A stretch of 64,000 bases of DNA from an uncultured Acetobacterium sp. (GTDB taxonomy: Bacteria; Bacillota; Clostridia; Eubacteriales; Eubacteriaceae). Where the stretch lies: the NCBI RefSeq assembly GCF_963664135.1, contig NZ_OY760905.1, positions 558,001 through 622,000 of the forward strand. Direction: 5' to 3'. Below the pieces are notes generated by a model. It saw only the letters and a program-made list of their open reading frames with translations, did no database searches and had not been told where the DNA came from. Below are positions 42,722 through 51,755 of the stretch, in pieces (within the stretch, counting starts at the first letter, position 1; each line of letters begins with the position of its first letter). A program made the position numbers and the translations under genes.

Positions 42722-45133
42722 CTATTTTACCACGATATTAAAAATCTTTCCGGGGACATAAATCTCTTTGACAATGGTTTTGCCCTGGGTATAAGCCAGA
42801 ATGTTTTCCTGTGCCAGAGCAACGGCCTTGGCTTCGTCCTTATCGGCATCAACCGGGATGGTAATGGTTCCCCGAACCTTGCCGTTGATCTGCACTGCCA
42901 TTTCAATAACATCGTCCACGGTTTTGGCTTCGTCGTATTGAGGCCAGGCGGCATCATCAAGGGTTCCGCCCATTTCCATATTCTGCCAAATTTCAGAGGT
43001 AATATGAGGCGCAACCGGATAGAGTAATTGTAAGAATGTTTTAAAGGCTTCTCTGGTAATGGCTCCTTCGCGATTAAATTCATTAACCAGGGTCATCAGC
43101 GCTGCTATTGCAGTATTATATTTCATTTCTTCATAATCATCGTTGACTTTTTTAATGGTTTTATGAATGGCTGATTCCAGGGCTTTGCCATAACCAGCTT
43201 CTTCGACAACCATATCCTGGAGCTTCCAGACCCGATCCAGGAATCGGCGGCAGCCTTTGGCACCGTTATCCGACCAGGGCGCAGATTTTTCATAATCTCC
43301 GATAAACATGATGTAGGTTCTTAGGGTATCTGCCCCAAATTCCTCAATAATCACGTTGGGGTTAACCACATTGCCTTTGGATTTTGACATTTTTTCGCCG
43401 TCGTTGCCAAGGATTAAGCCCTGGGCAGTTCGTTTAGCATAAGGCTCGCGCACGGGCACAACGCCGATATCAAAGAGGAATTGATGCCAGAACCGTGAAT
43501 AGAGCAGATGTCGGGTGACATGTTCCATCCCGCCGTTGTACCAGTCCACTGGCATCCAGTATTTCAGTTTTTCTTCTGAAGCAAAGGCTTCGTCATTTTT
43601 ATTGTCAAAGTACCGCAGGAAGTACCAGCTGGAACCGGCCCACTGAGGCATCGTATCGGTTTCCCGTTCGGCAGCACCGCCGCACACTGGACAAGTGGTT
43701 TCGTACCACTCGGGAATGTTGGCCAGCGGTGATTTCCCGGTATCGGTAGGGGTATAGCTTTCCACCATCGGCAGTTCCAGCGGCAGTTGATCTTCCGGCA
43801 CTGGTACCATCCCACATTTGGGACAGTGAACAATCGGAATTGGCTCGCCCCAATAGCGCTGACGGTTAAAGGCCCAATCCTTCATTTTATAATTAATGGT
43901 GCGTTTTCCCAGTTTTTCCTTTTCCAGGAAGTCAATTGTTTTTTGAATGGCATCCTTGACTTCCATACCATTTAAGAAGCCGGAGTTGACCATTTCACCA
44001 CTATCGGTATTGGTATACGCCGCTTCAGTTACATCGCCGCCTTTGATAACTTCGATAATTGGCAGGTCAAACTTCTTGGCAAAATCCCAGTCTCGAGTAT
44101 CGTGGCCGGGAACTGCCATAATGGCGCCGGTACCATAGCCCATCATAACGTAGTCGGCAATAAAAATGGGGATTTCGGTATTAGTTACTGGATTAATGGC
44201 CTGAATGCCTAAGATCCGCACCCCGGTTTTATCCTTGGCAAGCTGCACCCGTTCAAATTCGGTTTTCCGTTTGGCCTGCTCCTGATAATCCACTAGTTCA
44301 GCCATATTAGTAATCGATTCGGCAAGATCGTTGATCAGCGGATGTTCAGGCGCAATGACCATAAAGGTGGCGCCGAACAAGGTGTCTGGTCGGGTAGTGA
44401 ATACCCGCAGCGCTTTGTCGTAACCAGCGATGGTAAAGTCGACTTCCGCCCCCACCGATTTGCCAATCCAATTTTCCTGTTCCAGGCGGATCCGGGGTAG
44501 ATAGTCCACGTCATCCAGACCTTTTAATAGTTCTTCGGCATAGTTTCTAATTTTTAAAAACCAGACATCTTTTTCCATTTGTACCACTTCACTGCCACAG
44601 CGGTCACACTTGCCGTCCCGGAAGTCTTCGTTGGCCAGCACGACCTTGCAGCCGTTGCAGAAATTAACATAGGTACGGTCTCTAAAGGCCAGTCCATGCT
44701 TGAATAATTGTAAAAAGATCCATTGGGTCCATTTATAATATTTAGGATCGGTGGTATCGATCTCTTTATCCCAGTCAAAGGCATAACCAATCCGTTTTAA
44801 CTGATTGGTAAATACTGCAATGTTTTCATCGGTTACTTCCCGAGGATGACGCCCAGTTTGAATGGCGTAGTTTTCGGTGGGTAAACCAAAGGCATCCCAG
44901 CCAATCGGAAAGAGGACGTTAAAGCCTTCCATTCGCCGTTTTCTGGCAATGACTTCCAGGGATGTATAGGCCCGAACATGACCAACGTGGAGTCCCACGC
45001 CTGATGGATAAGGAAACTCAACCAATCCGTAGAATTTTTCTTTTTTTGAGTTTTCTTCCATCCGGAAGGTCTCATTTTCTTCCCAATACTTCTGCCACTG
45101 TTCTTCTATTCTTTTATGCTCATAAGTTGACAT
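42722..45133 (-). CDS. leuS: Leucyl-tRNA synthetase
   Basis: An 803-residue class Ia synthetase. The HIGH motif is HVGH at residues 49-52 in PYPSGVGLHVGHVRAYTS, followed by an editing (CP1) domain and the zinc-type cysteine sets CPKCGMVP and CPVCGG. The KMSKS motif is in GEKMSKSKGNVVNP, and the C-terminal anticodon-binding region follows. The start follows GGAGG by 4 bases. It has a strong promoter at 45298-45326 and a leader with an attenuator-like terminator. Confidence 0.97.
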   Translation of the reverse strand: MSTYEHKRIEEQWQKYWEENETFRMEENSKKEKFYGLVEFPYPSGVGLHVGHVRAYTSLEVIARKRRMEGFNVLFPIGWDAFGLPTENYAIQTGRHPREVTDENIAVFTNQLKRIGYAFDWDKEIDTTDPKYYKWTQWIFLQLFKHGLAFRDRTYVNFCNGCKVVLANEDFRDGKCDRCGSEVVQMEKDVWFLKIRNYAEELLKGLDDVDYLPRIRLEQENWIGKSVGAEVDFTIAGYDKALRVFTTRPDTLFGATFMVIAPEHPLINDLAESITNMAELVDYQEQAKRKTEFERVQLAKDKTGVRILGIQAINPVTNTEIPIFIADYVMMGYGTGAIMAVPGHDTRDWDFAKKFDLPIIEVIKGGDVTEAAYTNTDSGEMVNSGFLNGMEVKDAIQKTIDFLEKEKLGKRTINYKMKDWAFNRQRYWGEPIPIVHCPKCGMVPVPEDQLPLELPMVESYTPTDTGKSPLANIPEWYETTCPVCGGAAERETDTMPQWAGSSWYFLRYFDNKNDEAFASEEKLKYWMPVDWYNGGMEHVTRHLLYSRFWHQFLFDIGVVPVREPYAKRTAQGLILGNDGEKMSKSKGNVVNPNVIIEEFGADTLRTYIMFIGDYEKSAPWSDNGAKGCRRFLDRVWKLQDMVVEEAGYGKALESAIHKTIKKVNDDYEEMKYNTAIAALMTLVNEFNREGAITREAFKTFLQLLYPVAPHITSEIWQNMEMGGTLDDAAWPQYDEAKTVDDVIEMAVQINGKVRGTITIPVDADKDEAKAVALAQENILAYTQGKTIVKEIYVPGKIFNIVVK

Positions 45134-45232
45134 ATTTCCTCCATTTGCTCGTTGGTAACTTTTCTTTATATCAAACAATCCTTAAACAGAATTTATCCAT
45201 TTTCAGTGATTCGCAGACAGTTTTCGGCTGCG

Positions 45233-45268
45233 AAAAAAAAATCCGCTCCCTACTAAGGGACGAACTTT
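45233..45268 (-). terminator. Attenuator-like terminator in leuS leader
   Basis: On the minus strand GTTCG-TCCCT-TAGT-AGGGA-G-CGGAT forms a stem with one bulge, followed by nine T. It lies about 25-60 bases after the predicted transcription start and 100 bases before leuS. It suggests control by premature termination. The usual T-box sequence is not seen. Confidence 0.6.
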
Positions 45269-45297
45269 TTCTTGTCTCCTAACGATCTTCATCCCTC

Positions 45298-45326
45298 ATT
45301 ATAAATAAGGGCGGATATCCTGTCAA
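45298..45326 (-). promoter_or_regulatory. Consensus sigma-A promoter of leuS
   Basis: TTGACA (45326-45321), a 17-base spacer and TATAAT (45303-45298) on the minus strand, a perfect match to consensus. It drives leuS-rnhA through the leader with the attenuator. Confidence 0.85.
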
Positions 45327-45330
45327 TGAT

Positions 45331-45359
45331 TTGTGCTTTTTTTTCGCTTATGATATACT
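45331..45359 (+). promoter_or_regulatory. Probable promoter of racemase-dehydrogenase unit
   Basis: TTGTGC, 17 bases, TATACT on the plus strand, 30 bp before the racemase start. It is back-to-back with the leuS promoter, 4 bp apart. Confidence 0.55.
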
Positions 45360-45388
45360 ATACCACAGAAAACTGCAAAGGAGCATTT

Positions 45389-46504
45389 ATGTATCCCTTA
45401 CTTAAAATAAACAAGAAAAAAATTATCGAAAATACCAAAGCCATTATCACACGAACTGAAAAACTGGGGGTTCAGGTCACCGCAGTCACCAAGTGTACCG
45501 GCGGCAATCTGGAAATTGCCCAGGCTTTTTTAGACGGGGGGGCCACCTCGATTGGCGATTCCCGCATTATAAACCTTAAAAATCTGGCTCCACTGGCCTG
45601 TGAAAAATGGCTGATCCGGGTTCCTATGCCCAGTGAGGTCAATCATACTGTTGCTTATGCAAACCTATCTTTAAACAGCGAAATCAAGACCATCCGGCTG
45701 TTAAACCAGGCGGCACAAGCCCAAGCAAAAACCCATGGCATTCTCTACATGCTTGACCTTGGCGATCTTCGTGAAGGTCTTTTTATCGGCGACGGCAATC
45801 CGACTAACGCCGAAATTGAGGCGCTAATTTCGGACTCCTTCGCAAAACTGGATCAGGATCTTGAGGAAATTGGTCCGATGAAAAACATTAGTCTGCGTGG
45901 TATTGCCACCAACGCTACCTGCGTCGGTGCTACCATTCCAACCTCCCAGACCTTTGGGGCCTTTTTCAAAGTCAAAGACATTCTTGAAGAAAAATATCAG
46001 ATCCCCTGTGAGATCATTTCCGGCGGTAATTCCAGTGCCTATTATCTGGTCGATAATGAAACTTTGCCTGCTGAAATCAACAACCTCCGACTGGGAGATG
46101 TGATCCTATTTGGCCGGGAATCTGCCTATTACCACAGCTACGATTACCTCCATCAGGACGCCTTTATTCTGGATGTGGAAATTCTGGAGCTTCAAGACAA
46201 GCCCACTTATCCGATTGGTGAAATCGGCCGCAACGCCTTTGGCGAAATCCCGGAATTTGAGGACAAGGGCATCCGGCGACGAGCTATCTGTGGCTTGGGG
46301 CGACAAGACACCGACACTGACCACATCTTCCCTCTGGTTCCCGGACTGACCATCGAAGGTTCCAGCTCCGATCACCTGGTCATTGATGTTACCGACGCCG
46401 AGATCATCTACGAGGTTGGCGATATCATTAGCCTGCGCTGCGACTATGTGGGAGCCCTTCACGCTGCCACCTCATCTTACGTTGACAAAATTGTTATCAA
46501 CTAA
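45389..46504 (+). CDS. PLP-dependent alanine/ornithine racemase-like protein
   Basis: A 371-residue protein of the alanine-racemase N-terminal-domain family. It has VTAVTKCTGGNLEIA with the PLP-binding Lys, LYMLDLGDLREGLF, RGIATNATCV, ISGGNSSAYYLV and LRLGDVILFGRES. This pattern fits the ornithine racemase group of clostridia rather than Alr. It lacks the long beta domain of Alr. The start follows AAAGGAG by 6 bases. It is co-transcribed with the dehydrogenase gene 35 bp downstream. The substrate is a guess. Confidence 0.75.
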   Translation: MYPLLKINKKKIIENTKAIITRTEKLGVQVTAVTKCTGGNLEIAQAFLDGGATSIGDSRIINLKNLAPLACEKWLIRVPMPSEVNHTVAYANLSLNSEIKTIRLLNQAAQAQAKTHGILYMLDLGDLREGLFIGDGNPTNAEIEALISDSFAKLDQDLEEIGPMKNISLRGIATNATCVGATIPTSQTFGAFFKVKDILEEKYQIPCEIISGGNSSAYYLVDNETLPAEINNLRLGDVILFGRESAYYHSYDYLHQDAFILDVEILELQDKPTYPIGEIGRNAFGEIPEFEDKGIRRRAICGLGRQDTDTDHIFPLVPGLTIEGSSSDHLVIDVTDAEIIYEVGDIISLRCDYVGALHAATSSYVDKIVIN

Positions 46505-46539
46505 TAAATATAAAGAGAATCAGACAAGGAGAATTATTG

Positions 46540-47658
46540 ATGAAAGACGAAACCACCTACCGTATCCCCTTTGACATTCTGGAAGCATTTATGACTGATG
46601 CCTTAAAAGGTATCGGGGTTCCCGAAGAAGACGCCAAAATCTGTGCCGACATCCTGATCACCTCCGATAAACGGGGAATTGATTCCCACGGCATCGGCCG
46701 GTTAAAACCGATTTACTATGACCGGATCAAACAGGGCATCCAGAATCCGGTAACTGAATTTGAAATCGTTAAAGATACCTTCACCACCGCCGTGATTGAC
46801 GGACACGATGGCATGGGTCATGTGATTGCTAAAAAAGCGATGCAGATGGCCATTGATAAAGCCAAGGTCTATGGCATGGGGATGACCGTGGTCCGAAATT
46901 CCACCCACTATGGTTTTGCCGGCTATTATCCGCTGATGGCAATCGAAAATAATATGATCGGGATGACCGGCACCAACGCCCGACCATCCATTGCCCCGAC
47001 TTTTGGGGTCGAAAACATGTTAGGGACCAACCCGATTACCGTTGGCGTGCCCAGTGATGAAGCCTTTCCTTTTGTTCTGGACTGCGCCACCTCGGTTTCA
47101 CAACGGGGCAAAATTGAAGTCTACGATCGCGAAAACAAAGACCTTCCCGATGGCTGGGTCATCGACCGCCAAGGGAAAAGCCGGACTGATACCAAGCAGA
47201 TCCTCATCGATCTGGTTAAAGGCGAAGCGGCTCTGACGCCTCTGGGCGGCATCGGTGAAGACACTGGCGGTTATAAAGGATATGGTTATGCCACCTTTGT
47301 CGAAATTTTATCGTCTGCTCTCCAGACTGGATCGTTTTTAAAGGGACTGCTGGGTTTTGACGCCAACGGTAAGGCTCAACCCTACCATTTGGGACATTTC
47401 TTTATTGCCATCAACATCGAAAACTTTACCGAACCCGAATCCTTTAAGAAAATCACTGGTGATATTCTAAGAGACCTGCGGGCTTCGGACAAAATGCCCG
47501 GCCAGGAACGAATCTACACTGCCGGCGAAAAAGAATATGATGCCTGGCTGGATCGTAAAGACAAGGGTACCCCGGTTAACGATGCCTTGATCAAAGATAT
47601 TCTGGATATTAAGGCCGAACTTGGTCTGGATCAGTACCAGTTCCCTTTTGAAAAATAA
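46540..47658 (+). CDS. Malate/L-lactate/ureidoglycolate dehydrogenase family oxidoreductase
   Basis: A 372-residue NAD(P)-dependent dehydrogenase of the type 2 malate/L-lactate family. It has DSHGIGRLKPIYYDRIK, the catalytic His in NSTHYGFAGYY, TGTNARPSIAP, LGTNPITVGVPS, DCATSVSQRGKIE and GGYKGYGYATFVEILSSAL. The substrate is a 2-hydroxy acid whose identity is not clear. It follows a racemase gene, so the two may handle a D/L pair or its keto acid. AAGGAG precedes the ATG. Confidence 0.85.
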   Translation: MKDETTYRIPFDILEAFMTDALKGIGVPEEDAKICADILITSDKRGIDSHGIGRLKPIYYDRIKQGIQNPVTEFEIVKDTFTTAVIDGHDGMGHVIAKKAMQMAIDKAKVYGMGMTVVRNSTHYGFAGYYPLMAIENNMIGMTGTNARPSIAPTFGVENMLGTNPITVGVPSDEAFPFVLDCATSVSQRGKIEVYDRENKDLPDGWVIDRQGKSRTDTKQILIDLVKGEAALTPLGGIGEDTGGYKGYGYATFVEILSSALQTGSFLKGLLGFDANGKAQPYHLGHFFIAINIENFTEPESFKKITGDILRDLRASDKMPGQERIYTAGEKEYDAWLDRKDKGTPVNDALIKDILDIKAELGLDQYQFPFEK

Positions 47659-47682
47659 GTTATTCTAAATAGTACTGAAAAC

Positions 47683-47720
47683 AAAAAGAAACGGCTGCAA
47701 TCGCAATCCGTTTCTTTTTT
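47683..47720. terminator. Bidirectional intrinsic terminator
   Basis: AAAAAGAAACGG-loop-CCGTTTCTTTTTT lies between the dehydrogenase and rubrerythrin genes. Confidence 0.8.
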
Positions 47721-47744
47721 ATTGGTTTTCTATTTCTCTATTTA

Positions 47745-48341
47745 TTAATAGGTTTCTGCAAATAATTCAAAATAGTCCCGCGCATGTTTACAGGCCGGGC
47801 ATAATTCTGGTGCTTCTGCACCTTCATAAATGTAACCGCAATTGCCGCATTTCCACTTAACGTCACTGAACCGCTTAAAGGTTCTCCCTAGTTCGATGTT
47901 TGCAGCCAGTTTTAAATAGCGGGTTTCATGAGCTTTTTCAGCAACGATGACCTCGAGCCACGTTTCAGCAATTTCGTCGAAGCCTTCCTGTTTTGCAATT
48001 TTGGCAAACTTCGGATAGAGTTCGCTCCATTCTTCATTTTCTCCGGAAGCTGCATGTAGTAAATTGTTTTTGGTATCCCCAAGCGCGACCGGGAAGGTTG
48101 CATTAACCGGAATTTCAACTGCATTACCAGTCGTATATTCATTAGCAGCGATGTGTTTGTAGAACAATTCACCATGTTCTTTTTCATTGCCAGCTGTTTC
48201 GGTGAAAATTTCGCTGATTTGAACGAAACCTTCTTTTTTTGCAATTGATGCAAAAAATGTATAGCGCATTCTTGCCTGAGATTCACCTACAAAAGATGCC
48301 ATTAAATTAAGTAATGTTTGTGTTCCTTGTAATTTACCCAT
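47745..48341 (-). CDS. rbr: Rubrerythrin
   Basis: A 198-residue protein. The ferritin-like diiron domain has FVGESQARMRYTFFASIA, TAGNEKEHGELFYKH and IVAEKAHETRYL, with the Glu and His ligands. The C-terminal rubredoxin domain has CGNCGYIYEG and CPACKHARDYF. It reduces hydrogen peroxide in strict anaerobes. It is monocistronic, with a GGAGG site. Confidence 0.95.
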   Translation of the reverse strand: MGKLQGTQTLLNLMASFVGESQARMRYTFFASIAKKEGFVQISEIFTETAGNEKEHGELFYKHIAANEYTTGNAVEIPVNATFPVALGDTKNNLLHAASGENEEWSELYPKFAKIAKQEGFDEIAETWLEVIVAEKAHETRYLKLAANIELGRTFKRFSDVKWKCGNCGYIYEGAEAPELCPACKHARDYFELFAETY

Positions 48342-48416
48342 TTTTTCCTCCTTTATAATGATTATAAACTTACTTTATATTATATACCAAGATTGAGCGA
48401 ATGCAAACATATTTAA

Positions 48417-50198
48417 TCAATCTAACTTGTTAAGTTCATCAATAAATTGAATGAGCGCCTGTGCCGCCAAGAATGGACCATCCTGTTCATACCCGGGGAT
48501 CCCCAGCTGGGTTCGGATCATCCCAATTTGAACCCCGATTTCCTTCATTTTCTTGAAAGTTTTCTTGGCGATTTTTTCATGTTCTTCTTTTAATTGCACG
48601 GCGCCAAAGGGGTTAGCAAAATAGGTAGTGGTAATCCCTACTTCACCGGTTGTCCCTTTTGCCATTCGTTTTCCTTCAGAAAAAACCGCATAGGCTTCAT
48701 CTAAATCATCAAACAACTCAATCGGTGGTGCCGCTTCGCTAATTTCTTCATAGTTATTAATATAGAAAACAAAATCCACTCGCGTTGATTTTGAGATTTC
48801 TTCATAGGACATTTGCGGAACAATGACCCGGGCATTGACAATATTCGGATTCATAAAAATACTCCGGTCCATGGTGCTATAGGCGTATCCCGGCTGGAGA
48901 TCATCCAGTCGAACAAACGCTCCGATTTCCGTTCCCACTGCCATCAATTCGCCTTCTTTGTTAAAATGGAGTGAGCCCATGTCATCAATGAGAATGTCAA
49001 AATCACAGGCCAGCTCTTTGGGTAGCTTATTGATGGCTTCGAGGGTTTCCGATTTTCCAGCACCACTATCACCGATCAACATAACATTAGCAGATTTTTT
49101 CCCGCCAACTCGGATTTTTGCAAAGGCACCATGAACTGGCATGGCTTTCATTTCAATCTGAATAATATTATGAAGGGTTAGCATCATTTTTTTCATATAA
49201 CCAAAGTAGTCAATCTGTGGCAGGTCGGGAATCAGGCCATAGTATACATCATCTTCTTTGGTTACAAATCCCAATTTTTCATCTTCTTCAAAAAGTACCT
49301 CGTCCAAGCCAAAGAAAACAACTGCAGCTGGTTTTTCTTTGGTGAATTCTTCAGGCGTTGCCATTTCAAAAAGGTTGAATAAGCCTGCCCCAAGCGCCAG
49401 ATATTCTTTTTGAACATAAACGATGGCAAGCAAACGGCCTACTTTCATAGGAATCGCAAACCATTCATCACAGTCGAGATAAAATTTTTGTAAAATCCGT
49501 TTGTCCTTTACCGGAAAGATGCCATCCCGTTTGCTGGACTGGGTATAGAAAATGACCGGCGGTTCAAAGATCGCCTCCCAGACATAGGGAACATTGTAAA
49601 GTGAATCGTTCTTACTTTTAACCCCTCGATCAAATTCAAATTTATCGGCTAAAAATGCTACCTGGGCACCACTGGGCAGTTGACGATAAATACTGACACT
49701 TTTTCCCGTAACATTAAAATGGATATTACGATAGAGATCCAAAACCATTTTTTTAAAGGCATCATTGTTTGAGGCTAGCGAATAAGCCTTCGAACGCTTG
49801 GTGTTTTCATCAGGACTGTATTCATCGGTTTTAATCATAAATCGCTGAATACTTCGCCAGTAGTTGTAAAAGCCTTCCAGAAAACCCAAAAAGAGTTGTG
49901 AATACTCTTCATAGGTAAATTGAATATCAAAATACCCCGAGCGGATGATCTCATCCAATGAATTAATATTGAGCAGATAAACAAAATCGATAAAGGCACT
50001 TTCATTGAATTCGCCCTTTTGATTTTCAAAAGGTTCCAAGGTCTTTAACAGATAGGATTTTTTTACGGTGAGTTCGTCAATAAAGGTTTTAATTAACTTT
50101 TTGAAAAGGTTGGACTTAATAATCTGGCCAAAATTTGTGAATTTCAAATCACCTTTAATTAATGCTGTCCGTTCCAAATTAATGTTTTTTGATTCCAT
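48417..50198 (-). CDS. PEPCK-like P-loop protein of unknown function
   Basis: A 593-residue protein. The C-terminal half has a PEP carboxykinase-type P loop, VMLIGDSGAGKSETLEAINK (about residues 375-394), then DFDILIDDMGSLHF as a second metal-site motif and MDRSIFMNPNIVNARVIVPQ. The N-terminal half is helical and unfamiliar. It lacks the usual PEPCK substrate arginines as far as I can see, so it may be a kinase or sensor rather than a carboxykinase. The gene is followed upstream by a HAD phosphatase gene 9 bp away, so the two form a unit. Confidence 0.6.
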   Translation of the reverse strand: MESKNINLERTALIKGDLKFTNFGQIIKSNLFKKLIKTFIDELTVKKSYLLKTLEPFENQKGEFNESAFIDFVYLLNINSLDEIIRSGYFDIQFTYEEYSQLFLGFLEGFYNYWRSIQRFMIKTDEYSPDENTKRSKAYSLASNNDAFKKMVLDLYRNIHFNVTGKSVSIYRQLPSGAQVAFLADKFEFDRGVKSKNDSLYNVPYVWEAIFEPPVIFYTQSSKRDGIFPVKDKRILQKFYLDCDEWFAIPMKVGRLLAIVYVQKEYLALGAGLFNLFEMATPEEFTKEKPAAVVFFGLDEVLFEEDEKLGFVTKEDDVYYGLIPDLPQIDYFGYMKKMMLTLHNIIQIEMKAMPVHGAFAKIRVGGKKSANVMLIGDSGAGKSETLEAINKLPKELACDFDILIDDMGSLHFNKEGELMAVGTEIGAFVRLDDLQPGYAYSTMDRSIFMNPNIVNARVIVPQMSYEEISKSTRVDFVFYINNYEEISEAAPPIELFDDLDEAYAVFSEGKRMAKGTTGEVGITTTYFANPFGAVQLKEEHEKIAKKTFKKMKEIGVQIGMIRTQLGIPGYEQDGPFLAAQALIQFIDELNKLD

Positions 50199-50207
50199 TG
50201 TTTCCTC

Positions 50208-50858
50208 CTATTCGATAATCTCCAATAATTCGTCAAAGCTGGTAATCAGATGGGTAGCTCCGGCTTGTCGCAGTTCGTCCTCACTGCCACAGCCATAGGT
50301 GACTCCCACCGAATTGATGCCCACTTCTTTGGCGCCGATGATATCATAATGGCGGTCACCAACCATTAATACGTCGGCTAAATCCATCACATCATTGTCT
50401 TCTAGTAGGTTGGTAATAATTTCTTTTTTATTGCTGCGGGTGCCATCATTATAGGTTCCGTAAACCCTAGCAATTTCAATGTTCAGCTTCAGATTCTTAA
50501 TGATTTTTCGGGCATTTGTTTCATTTTTTGTTGTGGCCACTCCCAAAAAACAGCCACTTTTATAAAGAGCATCGACCGTTTCCTTAACGTCTTTATACAG
50601 CTGCGCTCGATACATCTGTCCGTTGAGAACATATTCTTCCAAATAAAATTCATAACCTTTTCGTGCTTCCGTTAACGAAAAGCCATAAACCTCCTGAAAA
50701 GTTGTGAGCATCGGAGGCCCGATTAAAGAATTAATATCTGAAATCTCCGGATTCAGTACATTCATCTTTTTTAGTGCGTATTCAAATGAACAACGGATGC
50801 TATCCTTTGAATCAATCAGCGTTCCATCCAGGTCAAATAATATATGTGAATACTTCAT
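50208..50858 (-). CDS. HAD-family phosphatase (phosphoglycolate phosphatase-like)
   Basis: A 216-residue HAD hydrolase. It has the nucleophile motif FDLDGTLIDSKDS, VATTKNE as motif II, the Lys region and VLMVGDRHYDIIGAKEVG as motif IV, with a helical cap. The substrate is unknown, possibly phosphoglycolate or a nucleotide. The start follows GAGGAG by 5 bases; the reading frame extends upstream but without a ribosome-binding site. It precedes the PEPCK-like gene. Confidence 0.88.
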   Translation of the reverse strand: MKYSHILFDLDGTLIDSKDSIRCSFEYALKKMNVLNPEISDINSLIGPPMLTTFQEVYGFSLTEARKGYEFYLEEYVLNGQMYRAQLYKDVKETVDALYKSGCFLGVATTKNETNARKIIKNLKLNIEIARVYGTYNDGTRSNKKEIITNLLEDNDVMDLADVLMVGDRHYDIIGAKEVGINSVGVTYGCGSEDELRQAGATHLITSFDELLEIIE

Positions 50859-51100
50859 TCTATCTCCTCGTATATTGCTAATTAATATAAAGCACCTTAA
50901 CTTCTTGTTTATATTAATTATAATATAGAAGTATCCGTCCAACAAGACAAAATATTACCCATAGCTGGATTAAATCGTTTACCACATGTAATTTTTTTAT
51001 GATAACCTTCAATTCAAAAGTATCCCTTTATTTTATTGTGGCATGTATGGTGACGTGATATAATATGACTAATCAAAATGTTTAAGGAGGATTATTAAAA

Positions 51101-51658
51101 ATGATTGCAGTTCTAATTATCATTGGACTTATTGTGATTGTCGGACTTTGGCTAGTTATATCTCGAAACAGCTTCGTTAGTATTAAAAACCAGGTGGAAG
51201 AAGCATTCTCTACCATGGATGTTTACCTGAAAAAGCGATATGATCTCATTCCCAACCTTGTTGAAACGGTTAAAGGTTACGCCACTCACGAATCGGAAAC
51301 CTTTACCAAGGTAACTGCTGCTCGAACCGCAGCAATGAATTCAACCAGTATTGACGAAAAAATCGCCAATGAAAACGCTTTGTCCGGTACTTTAAAAAGT
51401 CTTTTTGCCGTGGCAGAAGCGTATCCGCAACTACAGGCCAATTCAAATTTCCTGGATTTACAGCAACAGTTAAAAATGCTGGAAGATGAAATTGCCAACT
51501 CCAGAAAATATTATAATGCCGTTGTCCGGACCATGAATACCAAAGTTGAATCTTTCCCCAGTAATATCATTGCTGGTATCTTTGGATTCAAAAAACAACC
51601 TTTCTTTGAAGTCGGTTCTGCTGAAGAGCGGGAAAATGTTCAGGTTAAATTTAACTAG
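51101..51658 (+). CDS. lemA: LemA family protein
   Basis: A 185-residue protein. It has an N-terminal membrane helix (residues 2-20), then the long coiled helical body typical of LemA, with VEEAFSTMDVYLKKRYDLIP, LVETVKGYATHE, LQQQLKMLEDEIANSRKYYN and FPSNIIAGIFGF. The function is unclear. It often pairs with a DUF2207-type gene, as here 97 bp downstream. Confidence 0.93.
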   Translation: MIAVLIIIGLIVIVGLWLVISRNSFVSIKNQVEEAFSTMDVYLKKRYDLIPNLVETVKGYATHESETFTKVTAARTAAMNSTSIDEKIANENALSGTLKSLFAVAEAYPQLQANSNFLDLQQQLKMLEDEIANSRKYYNAVVRTMNTKVESFPSNIIAGIFGFKKQPFFEVGSAEERENVQVKFN

Positions 51659-51755
51659 TTACTTCTTAAAGTAAGTTGTGAGATTCATCAACAGAAATGA
51701 ACACTTATGGCACTTGTGAAAGTGCCATAAGTTAAATCTTCAGGAGGTATACCGT

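Noticed and set aside
45134-45345. T-box riboswitch upstream of leuS
   Set aside because: The conserved T-box core sequence is missing and the leader before the terminator is too short.
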